A stretch of 20,207 nt of DNA from Bacteroidota bacterium. GTDB lineage: Bacteria; Bacteroidota; Bacteroidia; Chitinophagales; Chitinophagaceae. Of the stretch, positions 1 through 7,917 are shown piece by piece (positions within the stretch are counted from its first letter, which is position 1; each line of letters starts with the position of its first letter). The notes beneath the pieces were generated by a model. That model did not search any database, had not been told where the DNA came from, and saw only the letters and a list, made by a program, of their open reading frames with translations. Position numbers and translations under genes: made by a program. The DNA lies in NCBI GenBank assembly GCA_023433345.1, contig JAEZDA010000077.1:1-20207 (forward strand), read 5' to 3'.

Positions 1-48
1 GATATCATGAATGCGCGGACCTTGACCTTTTCCTTAACAGTAGAATAA
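1..48 (+). CDS. possible 3' end of an outer-membrane protein gene (partial)
   Basis: Frame 1 is open from the window edge to a TAA at 46-48 and reads 15 residues ending RTLTFSLTVE. The alternating aromatic/hydrophobic and polar pattern resembles the last beta-strand of an outer-membrane barrel; the TonB-dependent receptor elsewhere in this window ends with a similar RNITFSLQV strand. Too little is present to identify the family. It would converge on the minus-strand gene ending at 157, leaving about 108 bp between them in which I see no clear terminator. Confidence 0.3.
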   Translation, partial: DIMNARTLTFSLTVE

Positions 49-156
49 TGATCAGTTCCTGGCCCGAAGTAATGAGTCAGTAAAAAAACTTACGGATGAA
101 AGTCGGTTCACATTTCTATTTTCCCGAAAACTATACTGCTACGGAATGACTACCGG

Positions 157-1890
157 CTAATAATCATAGCTTCTTTTAAACATATTCAACCTCACTCCTC
201 CCGTCACCATAGTTGAACGCTGTTCAGAAGATCCTTCTACCTTAAAGAAGCGCTGCTGAAAAGAAAGATCCAGGAAAAGGTTTTCCCGCAGTTCATAGGT
301 AACATCTAAAATTCCATTGAACACATTTGCTTTTTGCCCGCTACCAACTTTGAAGCCTTCATCAAACTGGCGCGATTTATAATCCTGGAAAATGTCGCCC
401 CCAAAATTTATCCCGGAGCTGTCGAGGCCTTTATAATAATATATTGCCCTCCCCATGATGTACCATTTGGGCGCTGGTTGATATCGCGCGATTCCAATAA
501 ATTCCTGAAAGTTTGAGCCGAGCGGATGTGCAAGGGGTTGATTGTAATGCGTATAATTTCCTACAATATTATTATGCGAATAAGTGAATGGGCGAACACG
601 GTTCATCTCCACTTGCAAGTCGAGATTTTTCACACCAAATGCGTCGATATACTTTCCTCCCAACTGGAAGCCAAATTTATTGGTCCATGAGGTTGGAACT
701 TTCCTTACATTTTTCAAAATGAATTCATCGAGCAAAAGCTGCCCATATATCTGTGCGCGGTGCGCAATATTTGCTTTGAAATCAATTCCCGCTACGGCAT
801 TGTCAGGGCTGCCCACAGTTCCTTCAATGTGCCGGTAGAAGATTAAAGGATTAAGATATTGAAAATCGAACCTGTTCTTCCTTCCAAATATCACGCCTTC
901 AAACAAACCAACGTTAAGCCATTTGGTCACGTTCATGCTCAAATGATGCATTGCCGCGTATTTCCTGTCTAATAAAGAATCCCCGTTCTTTACAAATTGA
1001 GGCATTAACTCCATAAACAAATTCTGATAATTTAATTTCCAGATGCGGGTATTGATCTTGAAAAAGAGATTTGCGTTTCCCCAATCACTCAGAAACAAAC
1101 TGCGGTATCCATCACCAATAAAATTCTTGTCATATCCAGCCTGGAAGTCGATGAACCTGGCTGCATTAAATGTGATATAACCTCGTGCATCGAAATAGTC
1201 TACTGCTGTTGAATCCCTTTTAAAGCTTTTGAAAAACCCATTTCCCGGAACCGCCCTGAGTTGCTTAACGAGCCTTGAGAAATGTACTGGCCCGCGCTCC
1301 TGGTTATCTGTCACAGTAGCGGAAAAACCGATCTTATTGGCTATACGCCCCCGTGCTGTTAACCCACGGCTGTTCATATAAACCTGTTGATCGTTTCCTT
1401 TCTCAAAGGAAAGATTCAGTTGAAGAACCGGGTTCACGGCAAGAAAAAAATCGGGCGTATTCACTTCAATCATATTCGCCCTGGTCTCGTAGAAATGCTT
1501 TAAGATAGGCCTGCGGCTTTCGAAGCCTGATCTGTCTCCGGTAACCCATTCAGAACTGTTCATCAGGATACTCCTGATATTATATTCATCAATGGAAGAA
1601 AGATTCATGTCAGTCCATTCAGAAAATCTATCCGCTCCGAGAGAATCCATAAAGCCCCTGCGCGCACTATCCAAAAATTCTATTTCCTGCACTACATACT
1701 TCCGGTTGTATGGTTTCACTGCAGAGAAGTTCAGACTGGTATTTCTCATCTGCTTTATCTGCAACCGATCGATCATATGATATTCCTTCGACCCTTGCGG
1801 AATGTAGGTGGACTGACACAGGGTGTTGAAAGGAATGAGAAAAAGCACAAGTTTGGCCAGGCTTTTAATAATTTGCATCGTTTTGTACAT
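157..1890 (-). CDS. outer-membrane beta-barrel protein, Wzi/RemB-like
   Basis: The product is 577 aa. It begins with a typical Sec signal peptide: two lysine-containing residues around MQIIKSLAK, a hydrophobic core LVLFLIPF, then a cut near TLCQS. The mature part is rich in alternating beta-strand segments and ends in a strand-like GGVRLNMFKRSYDY. The central region containing GYDKNFIGDGYRSLFLSD matches what I recall of capsule-assembly Wzi and gliding-motility RemB-type proteins of Bacteroidota, so it probably sits in the outer membrane. Whether it serves capsule attachment, gliding or another surface role cannot be told from sequence. Met5 (start at 1878) is an equally good start and places the signal peptide closer to the N terminus. 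The gene is divergent from pyrC, with only 22 bp between the starts, so at least one promoter must lie inside the neighbouring gene. Confidence 0.65.
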   Translation of the reverse strand: MYKTMQIIKSLAKLVLFLIPFNTLCQSTYIPQGSKEYHMIDRLQIKQMRNTSLNFSAVKPYNRKYVVQEIEFLDSARRGFMDSLGADRFSEWTDMNLSSIDEYNIRSILMNSSEWVTGDRSGFESRRPILKHFYETRANMIEVNTPDFFLAVNPVLQLNLSFEKGNDQQVYMNSRGLTARGRIANKIGFSATVTDNQERGPVHFSRLVKQLRAVPGNGFFKSFKRDSTAVDYFDARGYITFNAARFIDFQAGYDKNFIGDGYRSLFLSDWGNANLFFKINTRIWKLNYQNLFMELMPQFVKNGDSLLDRKYAAMHHLSMNVTKWLNVGLFEGVIFGRKNRFDFQYLNPLIFYRHIEGTVGSPDNAVAGIDFKANIAHRAQIYGQLLLDEFILKNVRKVPTSWTNKFGFQLGGKYIDAFGVKNLDLQVEMNRVRPFTYSHNNIVGNYTHYNQPLAHPLGSNFQEFIGIARYQPAPKWYIMGRAIYYYKGLDSSGINFGGDIFQDYKSRQFDEGFKVGSGQKANVFNGILDVTYELRENLFLDLSFQQRFFKVEGSSEQRSTMVTGGVRLNMFKRSYDY

Positions 1891-1912
1891 TTAAACTACA
1901 GGCGGGTAAGAT

Positions 1913-3253
1913 ATGCAAAAATATCTTTTTAAGAATATTGCTGTTGTAAATGAAGACCGGATAATTCACAGTGATGTGCTTGTCAGCGGAGAACGAATCG
2001 AGAAAATTTCCGGCAGTATTGATGAAAGATCTCTAACAAAGGAAATAAATGGCGAGGGCCTTCATCTTTTCCCCGGAGTGATAGACGACCAGGTGCATTT
2101 CCGCGAGCCGGGCCTCACTCATAAGGCAGACATCCGTTCCGAATCGCGCGCAGCAGTGGCAGGTGGCGTAACTACCTTCATGGAAATGCCAAATACGATC
2201 CCAAACACGCTTACGCAGGAATTGCTCGAAGAGAAATATGCAAGAGCAGCGCAAACTTCCGTGGCGAACTATTCTTTTTTCATGGGTGTTAGTAATTCAA
2301 ATGCCGACGAGGTGCTTAAAACAAACATAAAGAAGCGTGATGTGTGCGGCGTAAAAATTTTCATGGGAAGCAGCACCGGTGATATGCTTGTGAACAACCA
2401 TGCCACGCTAAACAGGATCTTTTCTGAAAGCGAACTTCTAATAGCAACTCATTGCGAAGATGAACGCATCATCAGGAGAAACCTTGAATCTGCTCAGGCC
2501 GGCGGAAGATCCCTTTCGCCGGAAGATCATCCGCTTATACGTGATGAAGATGCTTGTTTTGAATCGTCGCTCGTTGCAGTTCAGTTTGCGCAAAAATATA
2601 ATTCGCGCTTACACCTCCTGCACATTAGCACCGCAAAGGAATTGGCCTTGTTCAGCAACATGCTTCCTTTAAAAGATAAAATGATCACCGCTGAAGTATG
2701 TGTTCATCATTTGCATTTTACTTCTGAAGATTATAAAGACCTTGGCTATAAAATTAAATGTAACCCCGCCATCAAGGCCCCGAATAATAAAAATGCGCTC
2801 TGGGATGCGCTTTTAGATGATCGCTTAGATGTGGTGGCAACTGATCATGCTCCTCACCTCCTTACAGAAAAATCCGGCGACTATTTTCACGCCCACGCAG
2901 GCCTGCCACTGGTACAACATTCGCTGCCTTTAATGCTCTATTATAGCTCTGAAGGAAAAATTTCCCTTGAAAAAATAGCACGGAAAATGAGTCACTCGGT
3001 GGCTGATTGTTTTAACATAAGAGACAGGGGATATATCCGTGAAGGCTACTTTGCAGATCTAACAGTGGTGGATACACGAAGAGGATCACTCATCAACGGG
3101 GAAAATATCCTGTACAAATGCGGATGGAGCCCCCTGGAAGGTATGCAAATGACGGCTACGGTTGAACAAACCTTCGTTTCCGGCAATCCTGTTTATGCAA
3201 ATAACCGCGTGAATGACTCTTACCGTGGGCAAAGAATCACATTTAACAGGTAA
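1913..3253 (+). CDS. pyrC: dihydroorotase (class I type)
   Basis: The 446-aa product is a cytosolic amidohydrolase that interconverts carbamoyl aspartate and dihydroorotate in pyrimidine synthesis. The metal-site signature region reads GVIDDQVHFREPG (residues 55-67). The first histidine of the usual H-x-H pair is Gln60, while His62 and Arg64 remain. Other expected ligands are visible: Lys148 (VKIFMG, the lysine that is normally carboxylated), His180 (ATHCEDE), His237 (LLHIST) and Asp311 (ATDHAPH). I recall the Q-V-H form in other Bacteroidetes dihydroorotases, so it is likely a lineage trait and not damage. The gene is followed after 2 bp by the MutS-like gene, suggesting one transcript; pyrD appears further right in this window. 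Confidence 0.93.
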   Translation: MQKYLFKNIAVVNEDRIIHSDVLVSGERIEKISGSIDERSLTKEINGEGLHLFPGVIDDQVHFREPGLTHKADIRSESRAAVAGGVTTFMEMPNTIPNTLTQELLEEKYARAAQTSVANYSFFMGVSNSNADEVLKTNIKKRDVCGVKIFMGSSTGDMLVNNHATLNRIFSESELLIATHCEDERIIRRNLESAQAGGRSLSPEDHPLIRDEDACFESSLVAVQFAQKYNSRLHLLHISTAKELALFSNMLPLKDKMITAEVCVHHLHFTSEDYKDLGYKIKCNPAIKAPNNKNALWDALLDDRLDVVATDHAPHLLTEKSGDYFHAHAGLPLVQHSLPLMLYYSSEGKISLEKIARKMSHSVADCFNIRDRGYIREGYFADLTVVDTRRGSLINGENILYKCGWSPLEGMQMTATVEQTFVSGNPVYANNRVNDSYRGQRITFNR

Positions 3254-3255
3254 GA

Positions 3256-4566
3256 ATGGAAATAGATAATGTAACTCTGGACGATCTGTCAATATTCCAT
3301 CATGAAGAGGGATATTCAGTGTATAACAAACTGGATTTTACCCGCACCGTTCAAGGGCGTGAACAATTAAAAAAGATCCTCCGCAATCCGCAAAATTCAA
3401 TTGAAAAGATCAGGGATATCCAAAACACTGTTAAGCTGGTTGGATCAGTTGAATTACCTGCGGAAATTTCCAATGGCACCTTAATGGTTGTAGAACAATT
3501 TTATGAAACAGCCCTATCGCCCATTCCGAAAAACCCTTCTGCACTTAACATTATTTCATATAAACTTTTCCAGTCACCGGACCTTTCGTTAATTAAATAT
3601 TCTACCAATCACTGTGTAGATCTGATAAAGGGCATGCACCTGCTTTCAGAAAAATTTGCAGCGCATGATCATCCTTCCTCACTTGGCGAAATATTAAAAA
3701 ACGTACGATCGCATCTTGATAACGAAGACTGCAAAAAAATAATCAAACGCCATAAAAATCACAAACCATCAACTGCTGAGGTGATCAACACAGCATATTT
3801 TCTTCGATATAAGTTCAAGCGAAGCATGATGGAACTTATTTTGTCATTTGCCAAAATTGACGCATGGCACTCAATGTCGGAAGCTGCCAACAGGTTCAAT
3901 TTACGCTTCCCGGAATTTATTGAATCATCTTCCCCGCTGATAGAGGCTGAAGATCTGTATCACATTCTTTTAACTAACCCCGTTCCTTATGATATTTCGC
4001 TCAACAGAGAAAATCACTTTCTTTTTCTTACCAGCGCGAATATGGCAGGTAAGTCAACCTTCATCAAATCAATTGGAATTGCTGTTTACCTGGCACACAC
4101 GGGGATGGCAGTACCGGCCGCAAAAATGGAACTAAGCCTTTTTGACGGAATTCTCAGCAACATCAACGTAACTGACAACATCCTTAAAGGCGAGAGCTAT
4201 TTTTATAATGAGGTTCGGCGTATAGCCGATACCGTTAGAAGAATAAATGACGGCAGGCGATGGCTTATACTCATTGATGAACTATTCAAGGGCACAAATG
4301 TGCAGGATGCAATGAAGTGCAGCATCACAGTGATAGAAGGGCTTCTAAAAGTGAAAACGTCGATCTTTATTCTTTCCACACACCTCTATGAAATCGCTGA
4401 AAATTTAAAGCAACATCCGGCAATTCTCTTCAGGTACTTTGAAACCACAATAACAAACGAGAAACCGGTTTTTCACTATGTACTTAAAGATGGCATTTCA
4501 AACGACCGCCTCGGTTTCCTGATCTTAAAACAGTCAGGAGTTGTTGAAATGCTCAGAGAATTGTAG
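3256..4566 (+). CDS. MutS-like ATPase (short, no mismatch-recognition domain)
   Basis: The 436-aa product carries the MutS ATPase domain in its C-terminal half: a Walker A-like SANMAGKST at residues 260-268, a Walker B LILIDELFKGTN at 337-348, and STH near 374. The N-terminal half (about 1-240) is helical and resembles MutS core/lever domains. At this length it lacks the mismatch-binding domain I of true MutS (over 800 aa), so it should not be called the mismatch-repair enzyme. The usual GPNMGGKST is altered to SANMAGKST, replacing two glycines of the P-loop consensus but keeping Lys-Ser-Thr. Short MutS-family proteins of this kind are common in Bacteroidota and their role is not settled. The gene starts 2 bp after pyrC and ends 27 bp before yifB. 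Confidence 0.8.
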   Translation: MEIDNVTLDDLSIFHHEEGYSVYNKLDFTRTVQGREQLKKILRNPQNSIEKIRDIQNTVKLVGSVELPAEISNGTLMVVEQFYETALSPIPKNPSALNIISYKLFQSPDLSLIKYSTNHCVDLIKGMHLLSEKFAAHDHPSSLGEILKNVRSHLDNEDCKKIIKRHKNHKPSTAEVINTAYFLRYKFKRSMMELILSFAKIDAWHSMSEAANRFNLRFPEFIESSSPLIEAEDLYHILLTNPVPYDISLNRENHFLFLTSANMAGKSTFIKSIGIAVYLAHTGMAVPAAKMELSLFDGILSNINVTDNILKGESYFYNEVRRIADTVRRINDGRRWLILIDELFKGTNVQDAMKCSITVIEGLLKVKTSIFILSTHLYEIAENLKQHPAILFRYFETTITNEKPVFHYVLKDGISNDRLGFLILKQSGVVEMLREL

Positions 4567-4593
4567 TAACAGCATTTTACTTTTCAAGAAAAA

Positions 4594-5460
4594 ATGCTAG
4601 TAAAAACATTTGGAAGCGCCGTTCAGGGTGTGGATGCGATCACTATTACCTGTGAAGTAAATGTAAATAACCAGGGCAAGCACTATTATATTGTGGGTTT
4701 ACCAGACAATGCTGTGAAAGAAAGTTTACAAAGAGTTGAAACTGCTATCAAGAGCCAGGATCTGTACATGCCCCGAACAAAACTTGTTGTTAACCTCGCT
4801 CCCGCGGATATAAAAAAGAGTGGTACTGCGCTTGATCTTGCGATAACCATCGGCACCCTTGCGGCAACGGAACAAATAGAATGTGTTGATGCACTGGAGA
4901 AATATGTGTTGATGGGAGAACTAAGCCTGGATGGAGCGGTACGTGCTATCCGCGGCGCCCTGCCCATCGCGATACAGGCCAAAAAAGAAGGATTTCTCGG
5001 GTTGATAATAGCGCAGGAAAATGCCCGGGAGGCTGCTCTCGTTGAAGGCCTCAACGTTTATCCTGTAAGCCACCTTAATGATGTGATCGCATTCTTTTCA
5101 TCTCAACAACGGCCCGACCCTATCAAGATCAACATCAGGGAAGAGCTCGATTCTATTGAGCAAATTGATGGGCCGGATTTTTCAGAAGTTAAGGGACAGG
5201 AGAACATAAAGCGGGCACTTGAAATTGCAGCGGCCGGTGGCCATAATGCAATATTGATCGGCCCGCCGGGTGCGGGTAAAACCATGCTCGCAAAAAGGAT
5301 ACCTTCAATACTCCCGCCGCTTACAATTAACGAAGCCCTGGAAGCAACAAAGATCCATAGTGTAGCGGGAAAGCTTTCTGGGCGTTCAGGATTGATCACT
5401 CAACGGCCCTTCAGGCAACCACATCATACAGTATCACATGAGACAATTGTAGATAAGTAG
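4594..5460 (+). pseudogene. yifB: yifB/comM Mg-chelatase-like AAA+ ATPase, 5' fragment
   Basis: This is the N-terminal 279 residues of a YifB/ComM protein plus about nine residues read into the mobile element before a TAG at 5458-5460. Visible parts are the N-terminal Lon-protease-like ChlI domain (about 1-170, including GLPDNAVKESLQRV) and the start of the AAA+ domain with Walker A GPPGAGKT at 223-230. Host sequence continues through RPFRQPHHT (271-279), a very conserved stretch of the family. The remainder, including Walker B, lies at 12353-13057. Joining 4594-5430 to 12353-13057 gives a continuous 513-codon frame, close to the roughly 500-aa family norm. ComM is a hexameric helicase that drives branch migration during natural transformation. 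The split protein should have no ATPase activity. Confidence 0.93.
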
Positions 5461-5463
5461 GTT
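5412..5463 (+). other. attL junction
   Basis: Host yifB sequence (CCACATCATACAG) passes into element sequence here. The inner arm TTGTAGATAAGTAGGTT at 5447-5463 is the likely P' arm. Its reverse complement matches AACCTTTACATTTACAA at the right end (12334-12350) at 12 of 17 positions. Identity between the two ends is ATCACA (5433-5438 here). The centre of the reconstructed attP falls at 5437/5438, making the dinucleotide CA the best guess for the crossover. The symmetric CCACA/TGTGG of the rebuilt attB would instead centre on the CA at 5435-5436. Either choice lies inside ATCACA. Confidence 0.75.
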
Positions 5464-5542
5464 GCGCAAATATAGGTTTATACCCAATGAACTAGCTTAT
5501 TTTTTTGGTGAATACATCTCAACGTGGAATCAATCTTAGCAG

Positions 5543-5550
5543 TATCTTAG
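5543..5550 (+). promoter_or_regulatory. possible -7 box of the TIR operon
   Basis: TATCTTAG matches 7 of 8 positions of the Bacteroidota TAnnTTTG box and lies 21 bp upstream of the first operon ATG at 5572. No convincing TTTG -33 element stands at the right distance. An ATCTTAG copy occurs at 5533-5539, giving two ATCTTAG repeats that could instead be a regulator site. Confidence 0.3.
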
Positions 5551-5571
5551 ACCTGCATCAACTAATTAGCA

Positions 5572-5817
5572 ATGGCATATACTAAGACCCTACATGCCCA
5601 AAATTTAAAGCTATCACTTGACCAAGCCGCCAATAGCGACCTTGACCTTAAAGTTGAAATAATTGCTAATGGCTGCTGTGATGAATGCGACAAGATTAAT
5701 GAAACAATATTTTCACTGGAAGACGTGTTGATGAATCCACCCTTGCCACATCCTAAGTGTACAAGAGAACCGTTTTGTTATTGCTGTTACGGGTTCATAC
5801 CAGTTGAAGATGAATAG
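5572..5817 (+). CDS. small Cys-rich protein, putative metal-binding (first gene of TIR operon)
   Basis: The 81-aa product has no signal peptide or membrane segment. Its second half holds seven cysteines and a histidine: Cys35, Cys36, Cys39, His60, Cys63, Cys69, Cys71 and Cys72. The order C-x2-C, then I-F-x-L-E, then P-P-L-P-H-P-x-C resembles the Cys/His tail of phage Mu F/SPP1 gp7-type head-morphogenesis proteins, where I recall a C-x2-C ... HPNCRC pattern. A zinc-binding fold is likely; a structural phage role is not implied. It precedes the two-TM gene by 20 bp on the same strand with no terminator between, so it is probably cotranscribed. I cannot assign a function. A role as sensor, regulator or antitoxin-like partner of the TIR module is possible. 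Confidence 0.7.
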   Translation: MAYTKTLHAQNLKLSLDQAANSDLDLKVEIIANGCCDECDKINETIFSLEDVLMNPPLPHPKCTREPFCYCCYGFIPVEDE

Positions 5818-5837
5818 GCCTTAACTATTTTACTAGC

Positions 5838-6539
5838 ATGGACAAGATTTCATTAAAGGATGTGAAAGAAGGATTTTTCAAACATCCTACAGCAATAATT
5901 GGGTTAGTTTTACTCTCCTTGGCTTGGTATGTTCAAACTATTGAACTGACAGACTACGATAATGAAGTTCAGGAAGTCAGCAAGTTGAAAAAGGAATATG
6001 CCGACCTAGCACATACACGGCTGTTGATGACAGCATCTGCCGACATTGCGGAAATGCTGTATGCAGAGGATTCCAGTGATAATAACTTCATGAAAATGGT
6101 TTTTTGCAAGGCAACTGAATTGAATTATTACAACTCAATGATTAAGATATCGGACATTATTTTCTCGAAGGTAGATAAAGACTACCCTATTAACCCTGAA
6201 GCAAAAACATCACCTGAGCTGGTAGATTCGTTTGTTAGAAAAAAAAATCTTAAAGCCTTACAGTATAGATTGAACATCCTTAATTGGCAATATTATCTTT
6301 GGTCAGCTCATACACAGGGGTCATCAGAATATCTTATAGCGGAAAACCTTAAGTTAAGTAAAAGAAGTAGGATTACTTCGCTAATATTCTTTATTCTGGG
6401 GATTGTATTTGTGTATATCGACAAAGGGGTAAAAGTTCTGGGTGATAAAGAAGAAGAAAGAGAAAAAGATATCTTGAGTAAGATTAGGAATATTGAAACA
6501 ATGATGGAAGGTAATCAAAACAAAAATTCTAAAAAATGA
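5838..6539 (+). CDS. two-TM membrane protein partnered with the TIR protein
   Basis: The 233-aa product has a short basic N terminus, a first membrane helix at about 18-35 (TAIIGLVLLSLAWYVQTI) and a long, mostly helical region of about 140 residues. A second helix follows at about 180-195 (TSLIFFILGIVFVYI), then a charged tail of about 38 residues rich in Lys and Glu that may form a coiled coil. With both ends inside, the middle domain would be exported. It is not the adjacent two-helix SLATT layout known from other defence effectors. The TGA stop overlaps the ATG of the TIR gene (ATGA at 6536-6539), implying translational coupling and stoichiometric production. I do not recognise the family. 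It could be the membrane target, anchor or sensor of the TIR protein. Confidence 0.8.
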   Translation: MDKISLKDVKEGFFKHPTAIIGLVLLSLAWYVQTIELTDYDNEVQEVSKLKKEYADLAHTRLLMTASADIAEMLYAEDSSDNNFMKMVFCKATELNYYNSMIKISDIIFSKVDKDYPINPEAKTSPELVDSFVRKKNLKALQYRLNILNWQYYLWSAHTQGSSEYLIAENLKLSKRSRITSLIFFILGIVFVYIDKGVKVLGDKEEEREKDILSKIRNIETMMEGNQNKNSKK

Positions 6540-7423
6540 ATTTATTCCTTAGTTGGTCTGGTGAAAAAAGCCAAAGGGTTGCATCTAAATTCTATGACTG
6601 GATACAAGAAGTCCTTCAACCCGTTAAGCCATGGATGTCATCAAGAAATATTCAAGCTGGAAGCCTGTGGGAAAAGGTTCTTCATGATACCCTTGGCAAC
6701 ACCAATTTTGGGATAGTGTTCATCACCAATGATAACAAGGACAGACCTTTCATTCACTTTGAATCAGGTATCCTTTGCAAGGGATTGGAACTATCTAGGG
6801 TATGTACATTCCTTATAGATATGCAGCCAGAAGACCTGCTTAACAATCCATTGACAGCTTTCCAAGCCACAGTACCAACCCAAGAACGAATCAAAGCACT
6901 TATTCTAGACCTTAACAGTCACTTGGGTGAACACATGGTTGATAAATCCGTTTTAGAAAAGGTGATTGACAAGAACATCCTAGAATTAATTGATGCAATA
7001 ACCAGCATTAACACTGAAAGGAAATTAAAGATAGCTAAACCAGCAACAGAAGACCTTCTCGTTGAAATCCTTCAAACGGTAAGAAGCCAAGAAAACAAGC
7101 TTAGGGATTTAGAACTAACTATTGCTGAATACTTGAATCCAGAGCCTCCTGAAGAAGGCTTTATTGATTTAAAGTCAAATAAATTCAGATTCAAAAAACC
7201 AATGACAAGATTAATTCTTGATGATTCAAAAGCTGCACAACTGGCGTTTAGGTCAATCTATTATGGTCGATTTAAACAACACCCAAGTGCCGACGAAGTT
7301 GAACTTTTTCAACATTACAATAATAGAAATCCTGATTTCGAAGTTGCGTTAAAACATACTATTGATGAAATATTGCAACATAAAAAAGAATACAATGACG
7401 CGCCTACAACCAAAAAAGATTGA
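6536..7423 (+). CDS. TIR-domain protein, putative NADase effector
   Basis: The 295-aa product begins directly with a TIR fold. Strand A is NLFLSWSGEKS (residues 2-12), a BB-loop-like SSRNIQAGSLW spans 35-45, strand C is FGIVFITNDN (58-67), and FIHFESG follows at 72-78, where Glu76 is in the position of the catalytic glutamate of NAD-cleaving TIR domains. This matches a widespread bacterial TIR family (SWSG...PWxS...I..G..W...FE.GAL). The TIR domain ends near 140. A coiled-coil-like segment follows (about 170-205), then a C-terminal domain (about 210-285, FRFKKPMTRLILDD...) that I do not recognise. No Thoeris ThsA, cyclase, SAVED or STING partner is present; the partners are small membrane proteins. 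NAD degradation or cyclic-ADP-ribose signalling after phage sensing is inference from other TIR systems. Confidence 0.85.
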   Translation: MNLFLSWSGEKSQRVASKFYDWIQEVLQPVKPWMSSRNIQAGSLWEKVLHDTLGNTNFGIVFITNDNKDRPFIHFESGILCKGLELSRVCTFLIDMQPEDLLNNPLTAFQATVPTQERIKALILDLNSHLGEHMVDKSVLEKVIDKNILELIDAITSINTERKLKIAKPATEDLLVEILQTVRSQENKLRDLELTIAEYLNPEPPEEGFIDLKSNKFRFKKPMTRLILDDSKAAQLAFRSIYYGRFKQHPSADEVELFQHYNNRNPDFEVALKHTIDEILQHKKEYNDAPTTKKD

Positions 7424-7508
7424 TTGGTTATCCCTTATCACCTATGGTTGCATCATCACCCTTGCAATCACCAGCACCCTATTGGCCCTCATCCAAATCT
7501 CTACGTGA
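7395..7508 (+). CDS. tiny single-TM protein 1 of the TIR operon
   Basis: This 37-codon frame starts with ATG inside the last 29 bp of the TIR gene in another frame. It encodes a basic start (MTRLQPKKID) followed by one membrane helix (about 11-35, WLSLITYGCIITLAITSTLL). Its TGA at 7506-7508 overlaps the ATG at 7508 of the next small gene (TGATG), a common coupling arrangement. A hydrophobic helix with a positive-inside N terminus, placed in phase with coupled neighbours, argues against chance, but the gene is short and no homologue is recognised. It could be a toxin-like membrane peptide or a small subunit of the two-TM protein. Confidence 0.55.
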   Translation: MTRLQPKKIDWLSLITYGCIITLAITSTLLALIQIST

Positions 7509-7612
7509 TGAAAAGCAACCCCAGTGAGAGTTTTGCAAGAATTCTTGTTGTCATTGCCATCTTACTTCTGGTCTACTTCACCATAATGCTTTTCAAGGTT
7601 TCCATAAGGTAG
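7508..7612 (+). CDS. tiny single-TM protein 2 of the TIR operon
   Basis: The 34-aa product starts at the ATG that overlaps the previous stop. A polar, serine-rich N terminus (MKSNPSESFAR) leads into one strongly hydrophobic helix (ILVVIAILLLVYFTIMLFKV). The same frame extends upstream to a TTG at 7424, but that extension is His/Pro-rich and unlike protein, so the coupled ATG is preferred. It is the last gene of the operon; a hairpin terminator lies about 100 bp downstream at 7714-7737. Function is unknown. It resembles small membrane toxins or accessory peptides only in size and hydrophobicity. Confidence 0.6.
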   Translation: MKSNPSESFARILVVIAILLLVYFTIMLFKVSIR

Positions 7613-7713
7613 ACATTCATTCGTATCTCTTCATAATCCGGTGGTGAATCAAATCTCCCATCATCCACCTGTTATCACCATAACCGCTTTTTCGTTGGAG
7701 TCAGAAACCAGTG

Positions 7714-7737
7714 GCAGTTTTTGAAAACTGCTTTTTC
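7714..7737 (+). terminator. intrinsic terminator of the TIR operon
   Basis: GCAGTTTT and AAAACTGC form a perfect 8-bp stem around a TG loop, so the innermost pairs must open. The stem is followed by TTTTTC. It lies 101 bp after the last small gene on the operon strand. Confidence 0.6.
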
Positions 7738-7885
7738 TCACATTGGTGGAGTCAATCGTAAATTCTCAGAAATAGAACCACCAAAGCCTTCTCTTTTTTG
7801 GCTCCACAACTATTATAGCTTAGAAATTAGGACCTGGTGGAACTTTTTAGCCATCTACCTCATATTTATTATAAAATAACATTCA

Positions 7886-7917
7886 CTAAGCCGAGGAATT
7901 AGATAACTCGCTCTTAG
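7886..7917. repeat. imperfect inverted repeat upstream of the HUH gene
   Basis: CTAAG-C-CGAG (7886-7895) pairs with CTCG-CT-CTTAG (7907-7917), leaving an 11-nt loop GAATTAGATAA. The right arm overlaps the TAGGTTTG box at 7915-7922. It could be an operator for the N-terminal HTH of the HUH protein, or a hairpin presented to its nicking site. Confidence 0.5.

Noticed and set aside
7424..7612. 62-codon frame from a TTG start after the TIR gene
   Set aside because: The first 28 residues are a His/Pro-rich run without structure, while the coupled ATG at 7508 gives a clean small membrane protein.
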